64,000 nucleotides of DNA, taken from positions 62,001 to 126,000 of the forward strand of contig NZ_BSPQ01000001.1 in assembly GCF_030161115.1 (NCBI RefSeq). The letters are read 5' to 3'. The translations under genes and the position numbers were made by a program. The stretch comes from Psychromonas marina. GTDB lineage: Bacteria; Pseudomonadota; Gammaproteobacteria; Enterobacterales; Psychromonadaceae. The notes under the pieces were generated by a model. It saw only the letters and a list, made by a program, of their open reading frames with translations. It ran no database searches and was not told the DNA's origin. Below, one piece after another: positions 7,485 through 15,702 of this stretch (its first letter is position 1; the number at the start of each line of letters is the position of its first letter).

Positions 7485-8212
7485 TGTCATCATTGTTTGA
7501 TAACATCACTAAAGTTCGTCACTTAGATGATGATGTTTACCGGAATATCGTATCACTTCGCATTAGTGAAAACTTGTTTGACGATCTTCTGGACGATATG
7601 GGTGATTTAGATTCTCATGATGTGTTGGTTAACTTTGAAATTGACCATAAAGAGAACACATGTCGTGCGGCAATTAGGGAGCGGTCATTTTATTACTCTA
7701 CAGCTATCGAGTATCCATTTAATACAGACAACTTTATGAGTTCTCGATATTCAGATGCGACCTACCCAGCTTGGTATGGCTCTCTTGCTTTAGATACAAC
7801 AATTTACGAGACGTTGCACTGGATGATTAGTGAAGGATTATCAGTAGAGCATGATTGGAATAGTGAAAATGGGATAATGCATCGAGAAAGAGCTATTTAT
7901 CAGGTTCATGTTGAGTGCATGGCTTTCGATTTGATTGGTCTTGAAAAAGATATTCCAGAGCTAATGCACCCCTCTGATTACTCAATGACGCAGATGATCG
8001 GCAAGAGGCTGCATCAGGAAGGGGCTAGAGGTCTTGTATGCCCCTCTGTGCGCTCACCTTCTAAAGAGACTAATATCGTAATCTTTGATATTAATGCAAT
8101 TAGTTCACAACCTAAGTTGCTGCACTACCTTACATATAAGGTCGATTTTATAAATCACGTTGCGAAAGTTTTCCGAGATCCTGATTTAGTTTATCTGGAA
8201 TATCATTTCTAA
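7484..8212 (+). CDS. RES-domain toxin (putative NAD+-consuming)
   Basis: A 242-residue protein with a RES domain. The hallmark cluster is in SRYSDATYPAWYGSLALD and TTIYE, giving Arg88, Tyr98 and Glu109; a further conserved Ser lies in VCPSVRSPS. RES toxins such as MbcT degrade NAD+, with these residues in an ADP-ribosyltransferase-like pocket. It directly follows and overlaps its DUF2384 antitoxin. It is slightly longer than compact RES toxins because of an N-terminal extension of about 60 residues, a form common in proteobacteria. I see no defect. The NAD+ activity is family knowledge. Confidence 0.87.
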   Translation: MSSLFDNITKVRHLDDDVYRNIVSLRISENLFDDLLDDMGDLDSHDVLVNFEIDHKENTCRAAIRERSFYYSTAIEYPFNTDNFMSSRYSDATYPAWYGSLALDTTIYETLHWMISEGLSVEHDWNSENGIMHRERAIYQVHVECMAFDLIGLEKDIPELMHPSDYSMTQMIGKRLHQEGARGLVCPSVRSPSKETNIVIFDINAISSQPKLLHYLTYKVDFINHVAKVFRDPDLVYLEYHF

Positions 8213-8271
8213 TACTAATGCGCTAGCTCACCTGAGTAGCGTAGCATCACTTAACAGCCAGGTTTTGGCAG

Positions 8272-8530
8272 ATGGAAAACAGCAGCTTTACAGTCACCCA
8301 AAATAACATAAAAAACTTCTCACATATTGAGTTGAAGCGACTCAAACACCAAGTTGATGCTCAGCTATCTAAAGATCGAGTTAGACAGACAATTGCTGAA
8401 CGAGAAAGTACAATTTCATCCTGTTCACACTGCAAAGGTAAAAGCTTTATTCGATGTGATGTAACTCGTCAAGGGCATCAGAGATATCGCTGTAAAAGCT
8501 GTAAGAAAACTTTCAGTTCATTAACTGGAA
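8272..8530 (+). pseudogene. IS1595-like transposase zinc-ribbon remnant
   Basis: The N-terminal 85 residues contain SSCSHCKGKSFIRCD and YRCKSCKKTFSSLTG, a CxxC...CxxC zinc ribbon as found at the start of IS1595-family DDE transposases. The homology stops at FSSLTG, exactly where the third dispersed repeat begins (8531); the remaining 17 codons of the open frame are repeat sequence. No DDE domain is present, so the gene is dead. The exact family call rests on the zinc-ribbon pattern only. Confidence 0.6.
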
Positions 8531-8623
8531 TCTTATGGTGGCTTAAGATGTGTCTTATTAGGTGGCTAACTAATTATTTTTAAAGAGGTTGTTGAATAGG
8601 AGCATAAACTATTGGGGAAAAGT
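8531..8623 (+). repeat. Dispersed junction repeat, copy 3
   Basis: It begins TCTTATGGTGGCTTAAGATG and continues through TTTTTAAAGAGGTTGTTGAA to GGGGAAAAGT. It is nearly identical to the copy at 15703-15807 over about 90 bp and related to copies at 2041 and 4427. It abuts the IS1595-like remnant on its left and the 3' side of hipBA module 2 on its right. Confidence 0.75.
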
Positions 8624-8698
8624 AAATCCATAAAGCTAACCCAATTACGTCATATTAAACACGACAGTCAACAAAATATGGTCATCATTATTGAGGGA

Positions 8699-9919
8699 TC
8701 AATTATCTTTTATATTAACCTTAAATAGCTCCAACATTTCATCTGCAATAGGACTAAAATTATGATGTTTTATACTGAGCGCTTCAATGATTGGTAACAC
8801 ATTTAATTTAGCGCGTTCAACCTCATCTATCACTTGCGTAATTTCTTTATTTGAAAGTAAGCAGTGTTGCTTAGCAAATTTTACTAGCACTTTCCATTTT
8901 GGCCAGCGTTTAGATCCTGTTAAACTTAAGGCCATGGTATCGTTTTTTATATACGGAATGGTGCTTACAATATCAAATACGGGTGAAAAAACGACAGATA
9001 CCTTAGGTAACTCCCCTATTTTATAATCCGCGAGATCTTCATAGAGCACGCCATAATTTTTTAAATGAGCATCACCATTTCTTAAAATAATATTGATAAG
9101 CGTCAGTTTAAAAAAATCATACAAAGCCGTTTTACAGTATTCTGGAGAAACAAATTGCCTGATCGTATTCGCGCAAGACTCTAAACTTGCATCATATTTC
9201 TGTTTCGTTGAACGGCCCTGTAATACACAAAAATCTTCAAAGCCTATTGGCTGATTTTCTTTGTTAATGTCAAAGCGTTTAGTTATCAACAACCGCGCAT
9301 TTTCACTTAGGTAGAAAGGTGAAACAGTTAACCCCGCTTCTTTTGCCATACTTAAGCAAACAAATTCATTACAAGCCAATTCTGGATATTCTTTACCCCA
9401 ACTTTTCACGATATATGAATCTAGCGGGTAGGTATTTTTGGGGTCAATTTCATCATGAGTTATCTGTTTAGCCTCTAACAATACTTTGGGCTGAACACCG
9501 GCAACCCCTGAACGCAATGCAAATCTTGATAATAACTCAGAGAATAGATCAACATCATCACTTTTAATAAGGTGCGCTAGGCTCAAATCAAAGTCACTTT
9601 CATCAACTAATTCTTGGTCTTCAAGTGCATACCGTATTGAACCAATCTGGTTATTGCCTAATAATGCTAATACCGTCAGGTCATTACTGCCATAATTTTT
9701 TGCTGTTGCTTTTTCAATTGCTAATCGTAATTCCCCTTCAGGCATATTCATCTGAAAAAAAGGATGTAAGCCTTCATATGAGTATGTTTCTAATCGAATA
9801 GGCATAGTAAGCGACAATGCATGCTTTGCGTTTAAGTCATAGGCGTAGTGATGGAGCTCATTTTTTTTCTCAAGTCTCCCTACTCTGCTTTTGTGATTAT
9901 AGACATCAACATTAGCCAT
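8699..9919 (-). CDS. hipA: HipA-family kinase toxin (module 2)
   Basis: A 406-residue HipA-type kinase from a different subfamily than module 1. The catalytic loop RNGDAHLKN gives Asp283, and SPVFDIV gives metal-binding Asp316. The regulatory loop reads RSGVAGVQPK: the Ser that is autophosphorylated in classic SIAGAQ loops aligns with Gly138, with Ser137 just before it. This substitution may mean a different control of kinase activity rather than inactivity, since the catalytic residues are intact. It overlaps its hipB partner by 8 nt. The substrate is unknown. Confidence 0.88.
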   Translation of the reverse strand: MANVDVYNHKSRVGRLEKKNELHHYAYDLNAKHALSLTMPIRLETYSYEGLHPFFQMNMPEGELRLAIEKATAKNYGSNDLTVLALLGNNQIGSIRYALEDQELVDESDFDLSLAHLIKSDDVDLFSELLSRFALRSGVAGVQPKVLLEAKQITHDEIDPKNTYPLDSYIVKSWGKEYPELACNEFVCLSMAKEAGLTVSPFYLSENARLLITKRFDINKENQPIGFEDFCVLQGRSTKQKYDASLESCANTIRQFVSPEYCKTALYDFFKLTLINIILRNGDAHLKNYGVLYEDLADYKIGELPKVSVVFSPVFDIVSTIPYIKNDTMALSLTGSKRWPKWKVLVKFAKQHCLLSNKEITQVIDEVERAKLNVLPIIEALSIKHHNFSPIADEMLELFKVNIKDN

Positions 9920-10160
9920 TATTAATCTCTTTTAATTGATCTAAAGTCGGCAAACCGGTGTCTGCCACTGTTAAGGATTTATTGAATAAATTAAGGATAC
10001 GCTCGACTTTTCTTAAGCCAACGTCATCATAGTCATTGCGCTCAATTTTACCAACAGTCGTTCTATTAAGTCCGGCATAATCAGCAAGTGACTGTTGGCT
10101 CCATTTCCTTTTTTTTCTTTCGTACAGAATAATCTCTGAAATTTTAAATAATGAATTCAT
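9912..10160 (-). CDS. hipB: HipB-type antitoxin (module 2)
   Basis: An 82-residue Xre HTH protein: KWSQQSLADYAGLNRTTVGK is a clear helix-turn-helix, followed by the KVERILNLFNKSL dimerisation segment usual in small HipB-like repressors. It precedes and overlaps hipA module 2. AGGAGA lies upstream of the ATG. Two related dyads at 10174-10229 are its probable operators. Confidence 0.88.
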   Translation of the reverse strand: MNSLFKISEIILYERKKRKWSQQSLADYAGLNRTTVGKIERNDYDDVGLRKVERILNLFNKSLTVADTGLPTLDQLKEINNG

Positions 10161-10173
10161 AGCCTCTCCTTTT

Positions 10174-10229
10174 GGTCACTATACTCACCAAAAACAACAA
10201 AAGGAACAAAAATGGTGACTATAACCACC
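10174..10229 (-). promoter_or_regulatory. Paired operators of hipBA module 2
   Basis: GGTCACTATACTCACC at 10174-10189 and GGTGACTATAACCACC at 10214-10229 are two versions of one near-palindromic site, GGTsA-N6-TsACC, exactly 40 bp apart and just upstream of hipB. Two phased sites next to the start fit cooperative autorepression by HipB/HipA. Confidence 0.6.
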
Positions 10230-10316
10230 AATAAATGAGTGATTTCCCATTAAGTATCACTCACGAGGTCTCGATAACAACCGTCGAACCGCCCATCACC
10301 AAGCGTAAAGGACTGT

Positions 10317-11014
10317 TTACAACAACGAAGCGATGAATTTTGTGAAGGGAATTATATTCTCTTGTGCACTGGCGACCTCTAATGCTTGCATATACTCATC
10401 TCGTCTTTCAACAGGTACTATTGTCCAAGAGTAGCCTCCCGATGCCATCATTAAATTCATGATGAAACGCCCCATAAGGCCATTACCATCAAAATAAGGA
10501 TGAATATAAACAAAAATAAAATGTCCCAATACAACCCGAACAGCAGCGTTCTCTGTAAATCAAACAAAGCAGGCATCATTTCTCGAACCGCTTCTCTACT
10601 TGGTGGAGTATGTTTTGATTTTCTAATAAATACAGGCCCTGTTCGATAACCAGCTAGATCTGATTGTTTCACAATGCCGGATGAGACACTTGCACCAAAC
10701 AAAGCTAAGTACCAACCTGCATGAGTTGCCTCTAATACTTTTCCAGCATTATTTCCGTTTAAAACTTGTTTTACTGCTAACTTTACTTTTTGAAATGAAT
10801 TCCAATAGCCCTTTGCAGCCATCGCATCTAGGTGTTTTTTACTTTAACTTGATTGTTCCGGATTCCAATCACCAGAGCGAACATGTTCAATAAGATCATG
10901 CGTGACTCGGTAGCCTTCAATAGATAATGAGTGGTATGCATCGGTAACAAACTTATCATCCACTTCATCTAGATAACGATTGTGATCGACTAAATACAAG
11001 GGTGGCTTTGGAAA
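10317..11014 (-). pseudogene. Fic-family protein, broken
   Basis: Reading 11014 down to 10317 in two frames recovers a Fic protein. It has an N-terminal inhibitory helix (YHSLSIEGYRVT, matching the S/TxxxE motif), an in-frame stop near 10,850, a middle section (AAKGYWNSFQKVK to PALFDLQ), then a frameshift near 10,525 before the Fic core HPYFDGNGLMGR. The canonical Arg of HPFxxGNGR is Leu here. The N-terminus is cut off at the junction with the next, opposed Fic-type gene. With a stop, a frameshift and an altered core, it is not functional. Fic enzymes transfer AMP or related groups to target proteins. Confidence 0.75.
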
Positions 11015-11642
11015 GTGCAGAATAATGTCATCGCGAATAGTTCTGTGACAACATTGATTGAAAATCCTGAGGGAGCAACACCACTTACCCCTGATAACAT
11101 GCTTGGCCTAAAGCATAAGCATGTTAATACCCGTGAGCAATTGAATGAACTTGAAGCAGCAAACATACTTCAAGGTCAAATGTGGGCAAGTACACTTAAA
11201 AAACCAACACTAGATTCTATTTTTGATCGAGGCTTTGTGACTAACTTGCACAAAGCTCTTTTGGGAGAAGTTTGGGAGTGGGCAGGCACCTTTCGACAAC
11301 GTGAGCTTAACATTGGCATTGATCCGAAAAATATCTCTGTTGATCTACATAACTTCCTCGAAGATGCGAAGTGTTGGGTTAAATTCAAACACTACGATAA
11401 TCTTGAGCTTTCTGCCAGAATTCAGCATCGCCTACCCATTCGTTAACGGTAATGGTCGTCATTCACGTATCTTCACTGATATTGTTCGAATTTATCTACT
11501 CGAAGAGAAACCGATAAAATGGGCATATGCCAAACTTGAGGATGTAACTGAAGAGCGCTCCTCCTATATCTCCGGCCTAAGAAAAGCAGACAGTGGTGAT
11601 TTCTCAGAGTTTATTAAATACCTTCAAAACTTAGGTAACTAA
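11015..11642 (+). pseudogene. Fic-domain 'mobile mystery protein B' homologue, frameshifted
   Basis: Two frames join into one Fic-domain protein of about 200 residues. The first (to about 11440) has PEGATPLTPDNMLGLKHKH, an EWAGTFRQRELNIG segment and ARIQHRL; the second resumes as PFVNGNGRHSRI and ends QNLGN. Both match the family called mobile mystery protein B, usually found beside an HTH 'mystery protein A' in mobile DNA. A small deletion at the joint removes the usual catalytic His of HPFxxGNGR (the frame now reads AYPFVNGNG). No mystery A gene is seen. The gene is inactive. Confidence 0.7.
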
Positions 11643-11670
11643 AATAACCTGCTTATAAGATTTTAAGTAA

Positions 11671-11925
11671 TTACCACTCCCCTTTCCAGTCTGGTTCATC
11701 ATCGCTAGCTTTGCTATTACGAGGTGTAATTTCAAAATCTAACTCAAGTGCAGAAAAAGTTTAAAAAGGTATCCATCTTGGTTTTTCCTGCGGTTAGCGG
11801 TTAGCCCGAAATTTGGAACTGTATCTTGGCGTATCCCAACCTTTTTAGTGACATCTGTTTGAGATAACTCATTATCTATACGAATATCTTTTAAGTATGC
11901 ACAGAGATCAGGCCAATGACATATA
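11671..11925 (-). pseudogene. Decayed Xre-type HTH antitoxin gene
   Basis: On the minus strand one frame gives LCAYLKDIRIDNELSQTDV and TKKVGIRQDTV, a helix-turn-helix of the HigA/HipB type, then stops. A different frame ends PRNSKASDDEPDWKGEW before a stop at 11671, which resembles the acidic Trp-rich tail of such antitoxins. Frameshifts and an in-frame stop lie between. There is no clear start. The remaining sequence from about 11,926 to 12,150 holds no gene I can support. Confidence 0.55.
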
Positions 11926-12156
11926 AAAACCGGAAAAAGACGCTAAAGAAGAGTTTCACTTTCGTACCTTTTTTTGATGTGTTTGTTTCTAAGGTAAAGA
12001 AAGAGGGAGTTCAATAATAGGGATGACTATTGGCAGTAAATGAGATTGTCATGCTGTGTAGATACAATAAAAGCTGCTCCGTAGTATATAACCAAGTTTA
12101 CTGGCTAATTCCTCAGTGTTGCCCCAAAAAACAAATGTGCCATTTTGACACCCTTG

Positions 12157-12184
12157 TTGAAAGATCCAATAATTAGAATATAAT
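12157..12184 (+). promoter_or_regulatory. Sigma70-like promoter of the TacAT operon
   Basis: TTGAAA at 12157-12162 and TATAAT at 12179-12184 are separated by 16 bp and lie 37 bp upstream of the antitoxin start. Confidence 0.6.
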
Positions 12185-12220
12185 TCGTTTGTATCACGTT
12201 AACACTTAATGGAGATAATT

Positions 12221-12493
12221 ATGGCTGCTACATTACCTCGTATTACTGCTCGTGTGGATCTTGATACGCAAGAGTTACTTGCACAAGCAGCGGCTATTAC
12301 TGGCATGTCTAGCATTAACTCATTTGTGGTTAGTGCTGCTTTAGAAAAAGCAAAAACAATTATGGAACGTGAAAGATCCCTTCAATTAAGTCAGCAAGAT
12401 GCAATGACTTTGATGGATGCATTAGACAAACCAGCAAAAGTAAATGATAAATTACAACAAGCTGCTTCACGTTATATGAACAAAACTCAATAA
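12221..12493 (+). CDS. TacA-like ribbon-helix-helix antitoxin (DUF1778)
   Basis: A 90-residue protein with an N-terminal ribbon-helix-helix region (LPRITARVDLDTQELLAQAA, then SINSFVVSAALEKA) and a C-terminal tail that would wrap around the toxin. DUF1778 antitoxins pair with GNAT acetyltransferase toxins, and that partner follows with a one-base overlap (TAATG). I chose the ATG at 12221 because GGAGA sits five bases upstream; an in-frame ATG four codons earlier would leave no ribosome binding site. Confidence 0.88.
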   Translation: MAATLPRITARVDLDTQELLAQAAAITGMSSINSFVVSAALEKAKTIMERERSLQLSQQDAMTLMDALDKPAKVNDKLQQAASRYMNKTQ

Positions 12494-12999
12494 TGAATAC
12501 AGTCCAATTAGAAAAAGCTAAACATGACAGAAAGCGTTTTGATTGTGGCATTACCGCTCTCAATAATTACTTAAAAGTAATGGCAAGCCAACAAGCTAAA
12601 AAAGACAATACTCGTACCTTTGTGCTTGAAGATGAACAATGCCCTGAGCACATTATTGGTTTTTACACATTAACGATGACACCAATTAATATTCACGATT
12701 TACCACCTAAATTACAAAAAAAACATCACAGTGTAACGTCTGGTGGCTTGATCGCCAGGTTAGCCGTTGATCACAGATACAAAGGCAAAGGTTTCAGGGA
12801 GTGGCTTTTAATTGATGCACTTAGAAAGTTATTAACAGCAAGTGAAACTGTCGCATTTCCTGTTGTCATTGTTGATGCAAAAGATGGGGCTGAGTATTTC
12901 TATGAAAAATATGGTTTTACGACATTCAAAGATGCAGACAACAAACTCTTTATAACAATTGCTGATATAAGAGCTAGTATCGTTGAATATGGCAATTAA
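12493..12999 (+). CDS. TacT-like GNAT acetyltransferase toxin
   Basis: A 168-residue GNAT-fold protein. The acetyl-CoA-binding P-loop is RYKGKG in ARLAVDHRYKGKGFREWLL, and the C-terminal EYFYEKYGF carries the Tyr used as general acid in this family. TacT toxins block translation by acetylating the amino group of charged aminoacyl-tRNAs. It starts inside the antitoxin stop codon. The segment after the P-loop reads FREWLL where most relatives have LGxxLL, a small deviation. The gene looks intact. Confidence 0.88.
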   Translation: MNTVQLEKAKHDRKRFDCGITALNNYLKVMASQQAKKDNTRTFVLEDEQCPEHIIGFYTLTMTPINIHDLPPKLQKKHHSVTSGGLIARLAVDHRYKGKGFREWLLIDALRKLLTASETVAFPVVIVDAKDGAEYFYEKYGFTTFKDADNKLFITIADIRASIVEYGN

Positions 13000-13153
13000 A
13001 CGAGACAATGAGTAAGGTGCTATGGGAGCCAAATTTATAGTCTGAAAACACGCTTACAGCTAGTTTAATTGTTATAACAGAACAGCTTAATACAACACAT
13101 TAAATGACAATCATGGCTAATAGAGGTGACTATTCAATATTGGTTGTCTTATG

Positions 13154-13303
13154 CTAGATGAGCGCATCTACTTTATTGGGGAGACTAGTTGAGGGACGAC
13201 ACAAAGCCAACTTTTTAGCTGACTGTAGATTACTCAAAGCAATATATTCAGCAATATCGTTAAGATCTTCTAAAGCTGGGTTTGTCCAAACTATTTCAAC
13301 CAT
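13154..13303 (-). pseudogene. ParE/RelE-type toxin, C-terminally truncated
   Basis: MVEIVWTNPALEDLNDIAEYI is a typical ParE-superfamily N-terminus. Similarity ends after SAKKLA, about one third of the usual 95-100 residues, and the frame then runs to a stop through unrelated sequence. The start overlaps the end of the antitoxin frame by 11 nt, the usual arrangement. The toxin must be inactive. Confidence 0.7.
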
Positions 13304-13547
13304 TTATTCATTTTCTCTTTAGCTTCAATATTAGACATGGTTTCACCACGACTTATTGCCTGCTCACCTTTTGCAAGAGCCTCAAGAATTTGCATACGTT
13401 TTTGCATAAATTCAAAGTCATCAACATCTACTAAGTATGCAGATGGTTGTCCATGTTCCGTTATTAACACAGGCTCTTTAGTAGAATGAAGTTCAGATAA
13501 GATCTTCGTTGCTTGACGCTTAATGTTGTTACTAGCTCTACTCTCAT
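13291..13547 (-). pseudogene. Phd/YefM-type antitoxin with a start-proximal frameshift
   Basis: The main frame gives NNIKRQATKILSEL, EPVLITEHGQPSAYLVD and a helical tail ending KMNKWLK: a Phd/YefM antitoxin of about 85 residues. The ATG at 13547 has a perfect GGAGGT upstream but is two bases out of frame. The sequence ATGAGAGTAGAGC looks like ATGAGTAGAGC with the dinucleotide AG duplicated; removing it gives MSRASNNIKRQ in frame. So a 2-nt duplication probably silenced the antitoxin, which is tolerable because the toxin beside it is truncated. Confidence 0.65.
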
Positions 13548-13597
13548 ACTAACCTCCAAAAATGTATCACTATAGTAGCACTTGATAGCTAATTTGG

Positions 13598-13959
13598 AAA
13601 AGATGTGTGACACGCTTTATGAAGTATTAAGTCGCGTGATGACAAGTAAAACAGATGACTCCCCTTTTGTATTTACTACCCCTAAAGGCAAACCTATTGA
13701 TACGCACTATATTAGTCAAAAGCTGTGGTATCCAACACTTAAAAAGGCAGGGCTAAAACGTCGTCGTCCTTATGAAACACGCCATACAGCGGCAGTGCTA
13801 CATATCGCGGCACATGAAAACCCTTTATATATCTCACAGATGCTTGGGCACAGTGATACGCGTTTATTGTTTGACGTATATGCACCTTATGTTGCAAACG
13901 CTTCAAGACGAGATGGCAGTGCATTTTCGAAGATGATGATGGAGGGAAATTTACAATAA
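13598..13959 (+). pseudogene. Tyrosine integrase, C-terminal fragment
   Basis: The last 120 or so residues of a tyrosine integrase, nearly the same as the C-terminal part of the intact integrase at 26106-27272. They share SKTDDSPFVFTTPKGK, RRRPYETRHTAAVLHIAAH, LGHSDTRLLFDVYAPYV and RRDGSAFSKMMME. It retains the RHTAA Arg/His pair, LGHSDTR and the nucleophilic Tyr region, but lacks the arm-binding and core-binding domains. Homology starts at about 13598, just after the phd/parE remnant. It marks the end of an older island. Confidence 0.85.
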
Positions 13960-13993
13960 GTAATAAAGCAAACAGAGTAAAAATATGATACCT

Positions 13994-14069
13994 ATATCTG
14001 TCACCATTAATTTAATAGTGACAGATATAGTGCCAAATAGACTTAATGGTGCCATAATAGTGTCACTAT
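13994..14069. promoter_or_regulatory. Dyad and TAGTGnCA repeats between int fragment and fic
   Basis: A perfect 11-bp inverted repeat has arms ATATCTGTCAC (13994-14004) and GTGACAGATAT (14018-14028). A second perfect palindrome, ATAGTG-T-CACTAT, spans 14057-14069. The half-site TRGTGnCA recurs in the same direction at 14016, 14028, 14047 and 14058. The cluster ends 25 bp before the Fic gene, so it could be its operator, although the first dyad also matches the position of a dyad after the intact integrase. Confidence 0.5.
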
Positions 14070-14093
14070 CAATCTGACAAAAGTGCCTTCGCC

Positions 14094-15470
14094 ATGCCTA
14101 ATAGCTTTAAAATACAACAAAGTATATTAACTTCCCATGTGCCATTGTCGCTATCTAAATTATTAACACTCCATCCTAGTATAAGCAGGCGTACGGTTCA
14201 GCGTAGCTTGAGTAAGTTAATCAGCAATGACACCATTATTGCAATTGGTGCTGGCCGTTCAAGGAAATATATAGCGGCTAGCTCACAACAAGATTCAATA
14301 ACTACAACACAAGATAATAATGTTGACGAAACCATTGCCGATAAATTTCCCGCATATGTCCCGTTATCTGCCGACAGCAAAGATATTTTAAATTATATTG
14401 AGCAACCGTTAGAGGCTCGAACACCGGTAGGTTATCAACGTTCACTGATTGATGATTACGAACCTAATGTAAGTTTTTACTTATCCGAACCAATACGCAG
14501 ACAGCTTGCCCGAATGGGTAACACAGGAAAAACATCACAGCCTGCAGGCACTTATGGCAGAGATATATTAAGCCGATTGCTCATTGATCTGTCTTGGGCA
14601 TCAAGCCATTTAGAAGGTAATACCTATAGTCGACTTGATACTATTGAGCTCATAGAACAGGGTAAAGCAGCGGCCGGAAAAGCAAACATTGAAACCCAGA
14701 TGATCTTAAATCACAAAACAGCGATTGAATTGCTAGTCGATAACCCCGAATCTATCGGCTTTAATCGTTATACGATTTTAAATTTACATAGCATATTATC
14801 TGAAAACTTATTACCAAACCCATTTGATGAGGGACGAATTCGCCAACACCAGGTCGATATAGGAAAAAGTGTATTTAGGCCACTTTCCGGTGATGTGTTG
14901 ATTGCCGAATTACTCGACTTATTGTTAAGCAAGGCAGATTTAATCGCAGATCCATTTGAACAATCATTTTTTATGATGGTACATATTCCCTATCTACAAC
15001 CCTTTGCAGACGTCAATAAACGTACTTCTCGGCTAGCCGCTAATTTACCTTTAATTCGTGCTAATTTATGCCCGCTCACATTTTTAGATGTACCCGAAGA
15101 AGCTTACAGTCGTGCAACTCTCGGGGTTTATGAGATGAATAGAATTGAACTATTACGCGATCTCTATGTATGGGCCTATGAACGATCAACAAAGGAGTAT
15201 ATAGCCCTGAAACAGCAATTAGCTGAACCGGATCCTATGCGTTTAGAATATAGAAATATAATTAAGCAGGTCATATATCAAGTCATCACTCACCCAGATA
15301 ATGATCCCGAGGATGAGATCCGCAAAGGCCTCAACACAGAGTTAGTGAGCACTGAATTAGAAAATTTAACATCACTCATTATTGAAGAGTTAAGACGGCT
15401 TCATGAAGGTGTATTAGCAAGATACGGCCTTAGACCATCGCAATTTAAAATATGGAAAAATAAACAATAA
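14094..15470 (+). CDS. Fic-family protein with N-terminal winged helix
   Basis: A 458-residue protein. Residues 1-60 look like a winged HTH (HPSISRRTVQRSLSKLI). A self-inhibitory helix follows with SSHLEGN at 170-176, matching S/TxxxE(G/N). The Fic core is HIPYLQPFADVNKRTSRL, with His297 and Asn308-Lys-Arg; the NKRTxR form replaces the classic GNGRxxR, as in a known Fic subgroup. Fic proteins with this core usually transfer AMP to proteins, but the target is unknown here. The start lacks a strong ribosome binding site. Upstream palindromes and the HTH suggest it may regulate its own gene. It is the first gene of the second island unit and appears intact. Confidence 0.8.
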   Translation: MPNSFKIQQSILTSHVPLSLSKLLTLHPSISRRTVQRSLSKLISNDTIIAIGAGRSRKYIAASSQQDSITTTQDNNVDETIADKFPAYVPLSADSKDILNYIEQPLEARTPVGYQRSLIDDYEPNVSFYLSEPIRRQLARMGNTGKTSQPAGTYGRDILSRLLIDLSWASSHLEGNTYSRLDTIELIEQGKAAAGKANIETQMILNHKTAIELLVDNPESIGFNRYTILNLHSILSENLLPNPFDEGRIRQHQVDIGKSVFRPLSGDVLIAELLDLLLSKADLIADPFEQSFFMMVHIPYLQPFADVNKRTSRLAANLPLIRANLCPLTFLDVPEEAYSRATLGVYEMNRIELLRDLYVWAYERSTKEYIALKQQLAEPDPMRLEYRNIIKQVIYQVITHPDNDPEDEIRKGLNTELVSTELENLTSLIIEELRRLHEGVLARYGLRPSQFKIWKNKQ

Positions 15471-15513
15471 CCTGCACTGCAACAATAAGTCTTCTCGAGT
15501 AGGTTACTCATAG

Positions 15514-15635
15514 GATAATTTAGATATTAATAACCCTGAAGTTCCTTACGATATCCCTTCCTTACCTGTCGATGGTATCGAGACGGTTAAAATCCTGAAG
15601 AAAGTAACACCTGCAGCGAGAGCACTATCTTTTAG
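15514..15635 (+). pseudogene. Fic N-terminal domain remnant
   Basis: The frame through 15514-15632 reads DINNPEVPYDIPSLPVDG and IETVKILKKVTPAARALS. This resembles the N-terminal domain of stand-alone Fic/DOC proteins (short Pro-rich segment, then an IET...A..AL helix). It has no start codon and ends after about 40 codons, where similarity is lost. It is a third broken Fic gene in the window. Confidence 0.5.
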
Positions 15636-15702
15636 AACTCATGTCTTACGACACAAACGACTTTTTGCCGTTTTTATCAGCCATTCAAAGCTAGTACAGA
15701 CT

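Noticed and set aside
8218-8260. Inverted sequence GCTAGC...GTAGC after the RES gene as terminator
   Set aside because: The arms are short and imperfect and there is no T-run.
13000-13150. Possible integron attC site (GTTATAAC stretch) in the TA-rich region
   Set aside because: No paired R/L boxes or folded stem could be drawn, no integron integrase is present, and the TA modules are not all in one direction.
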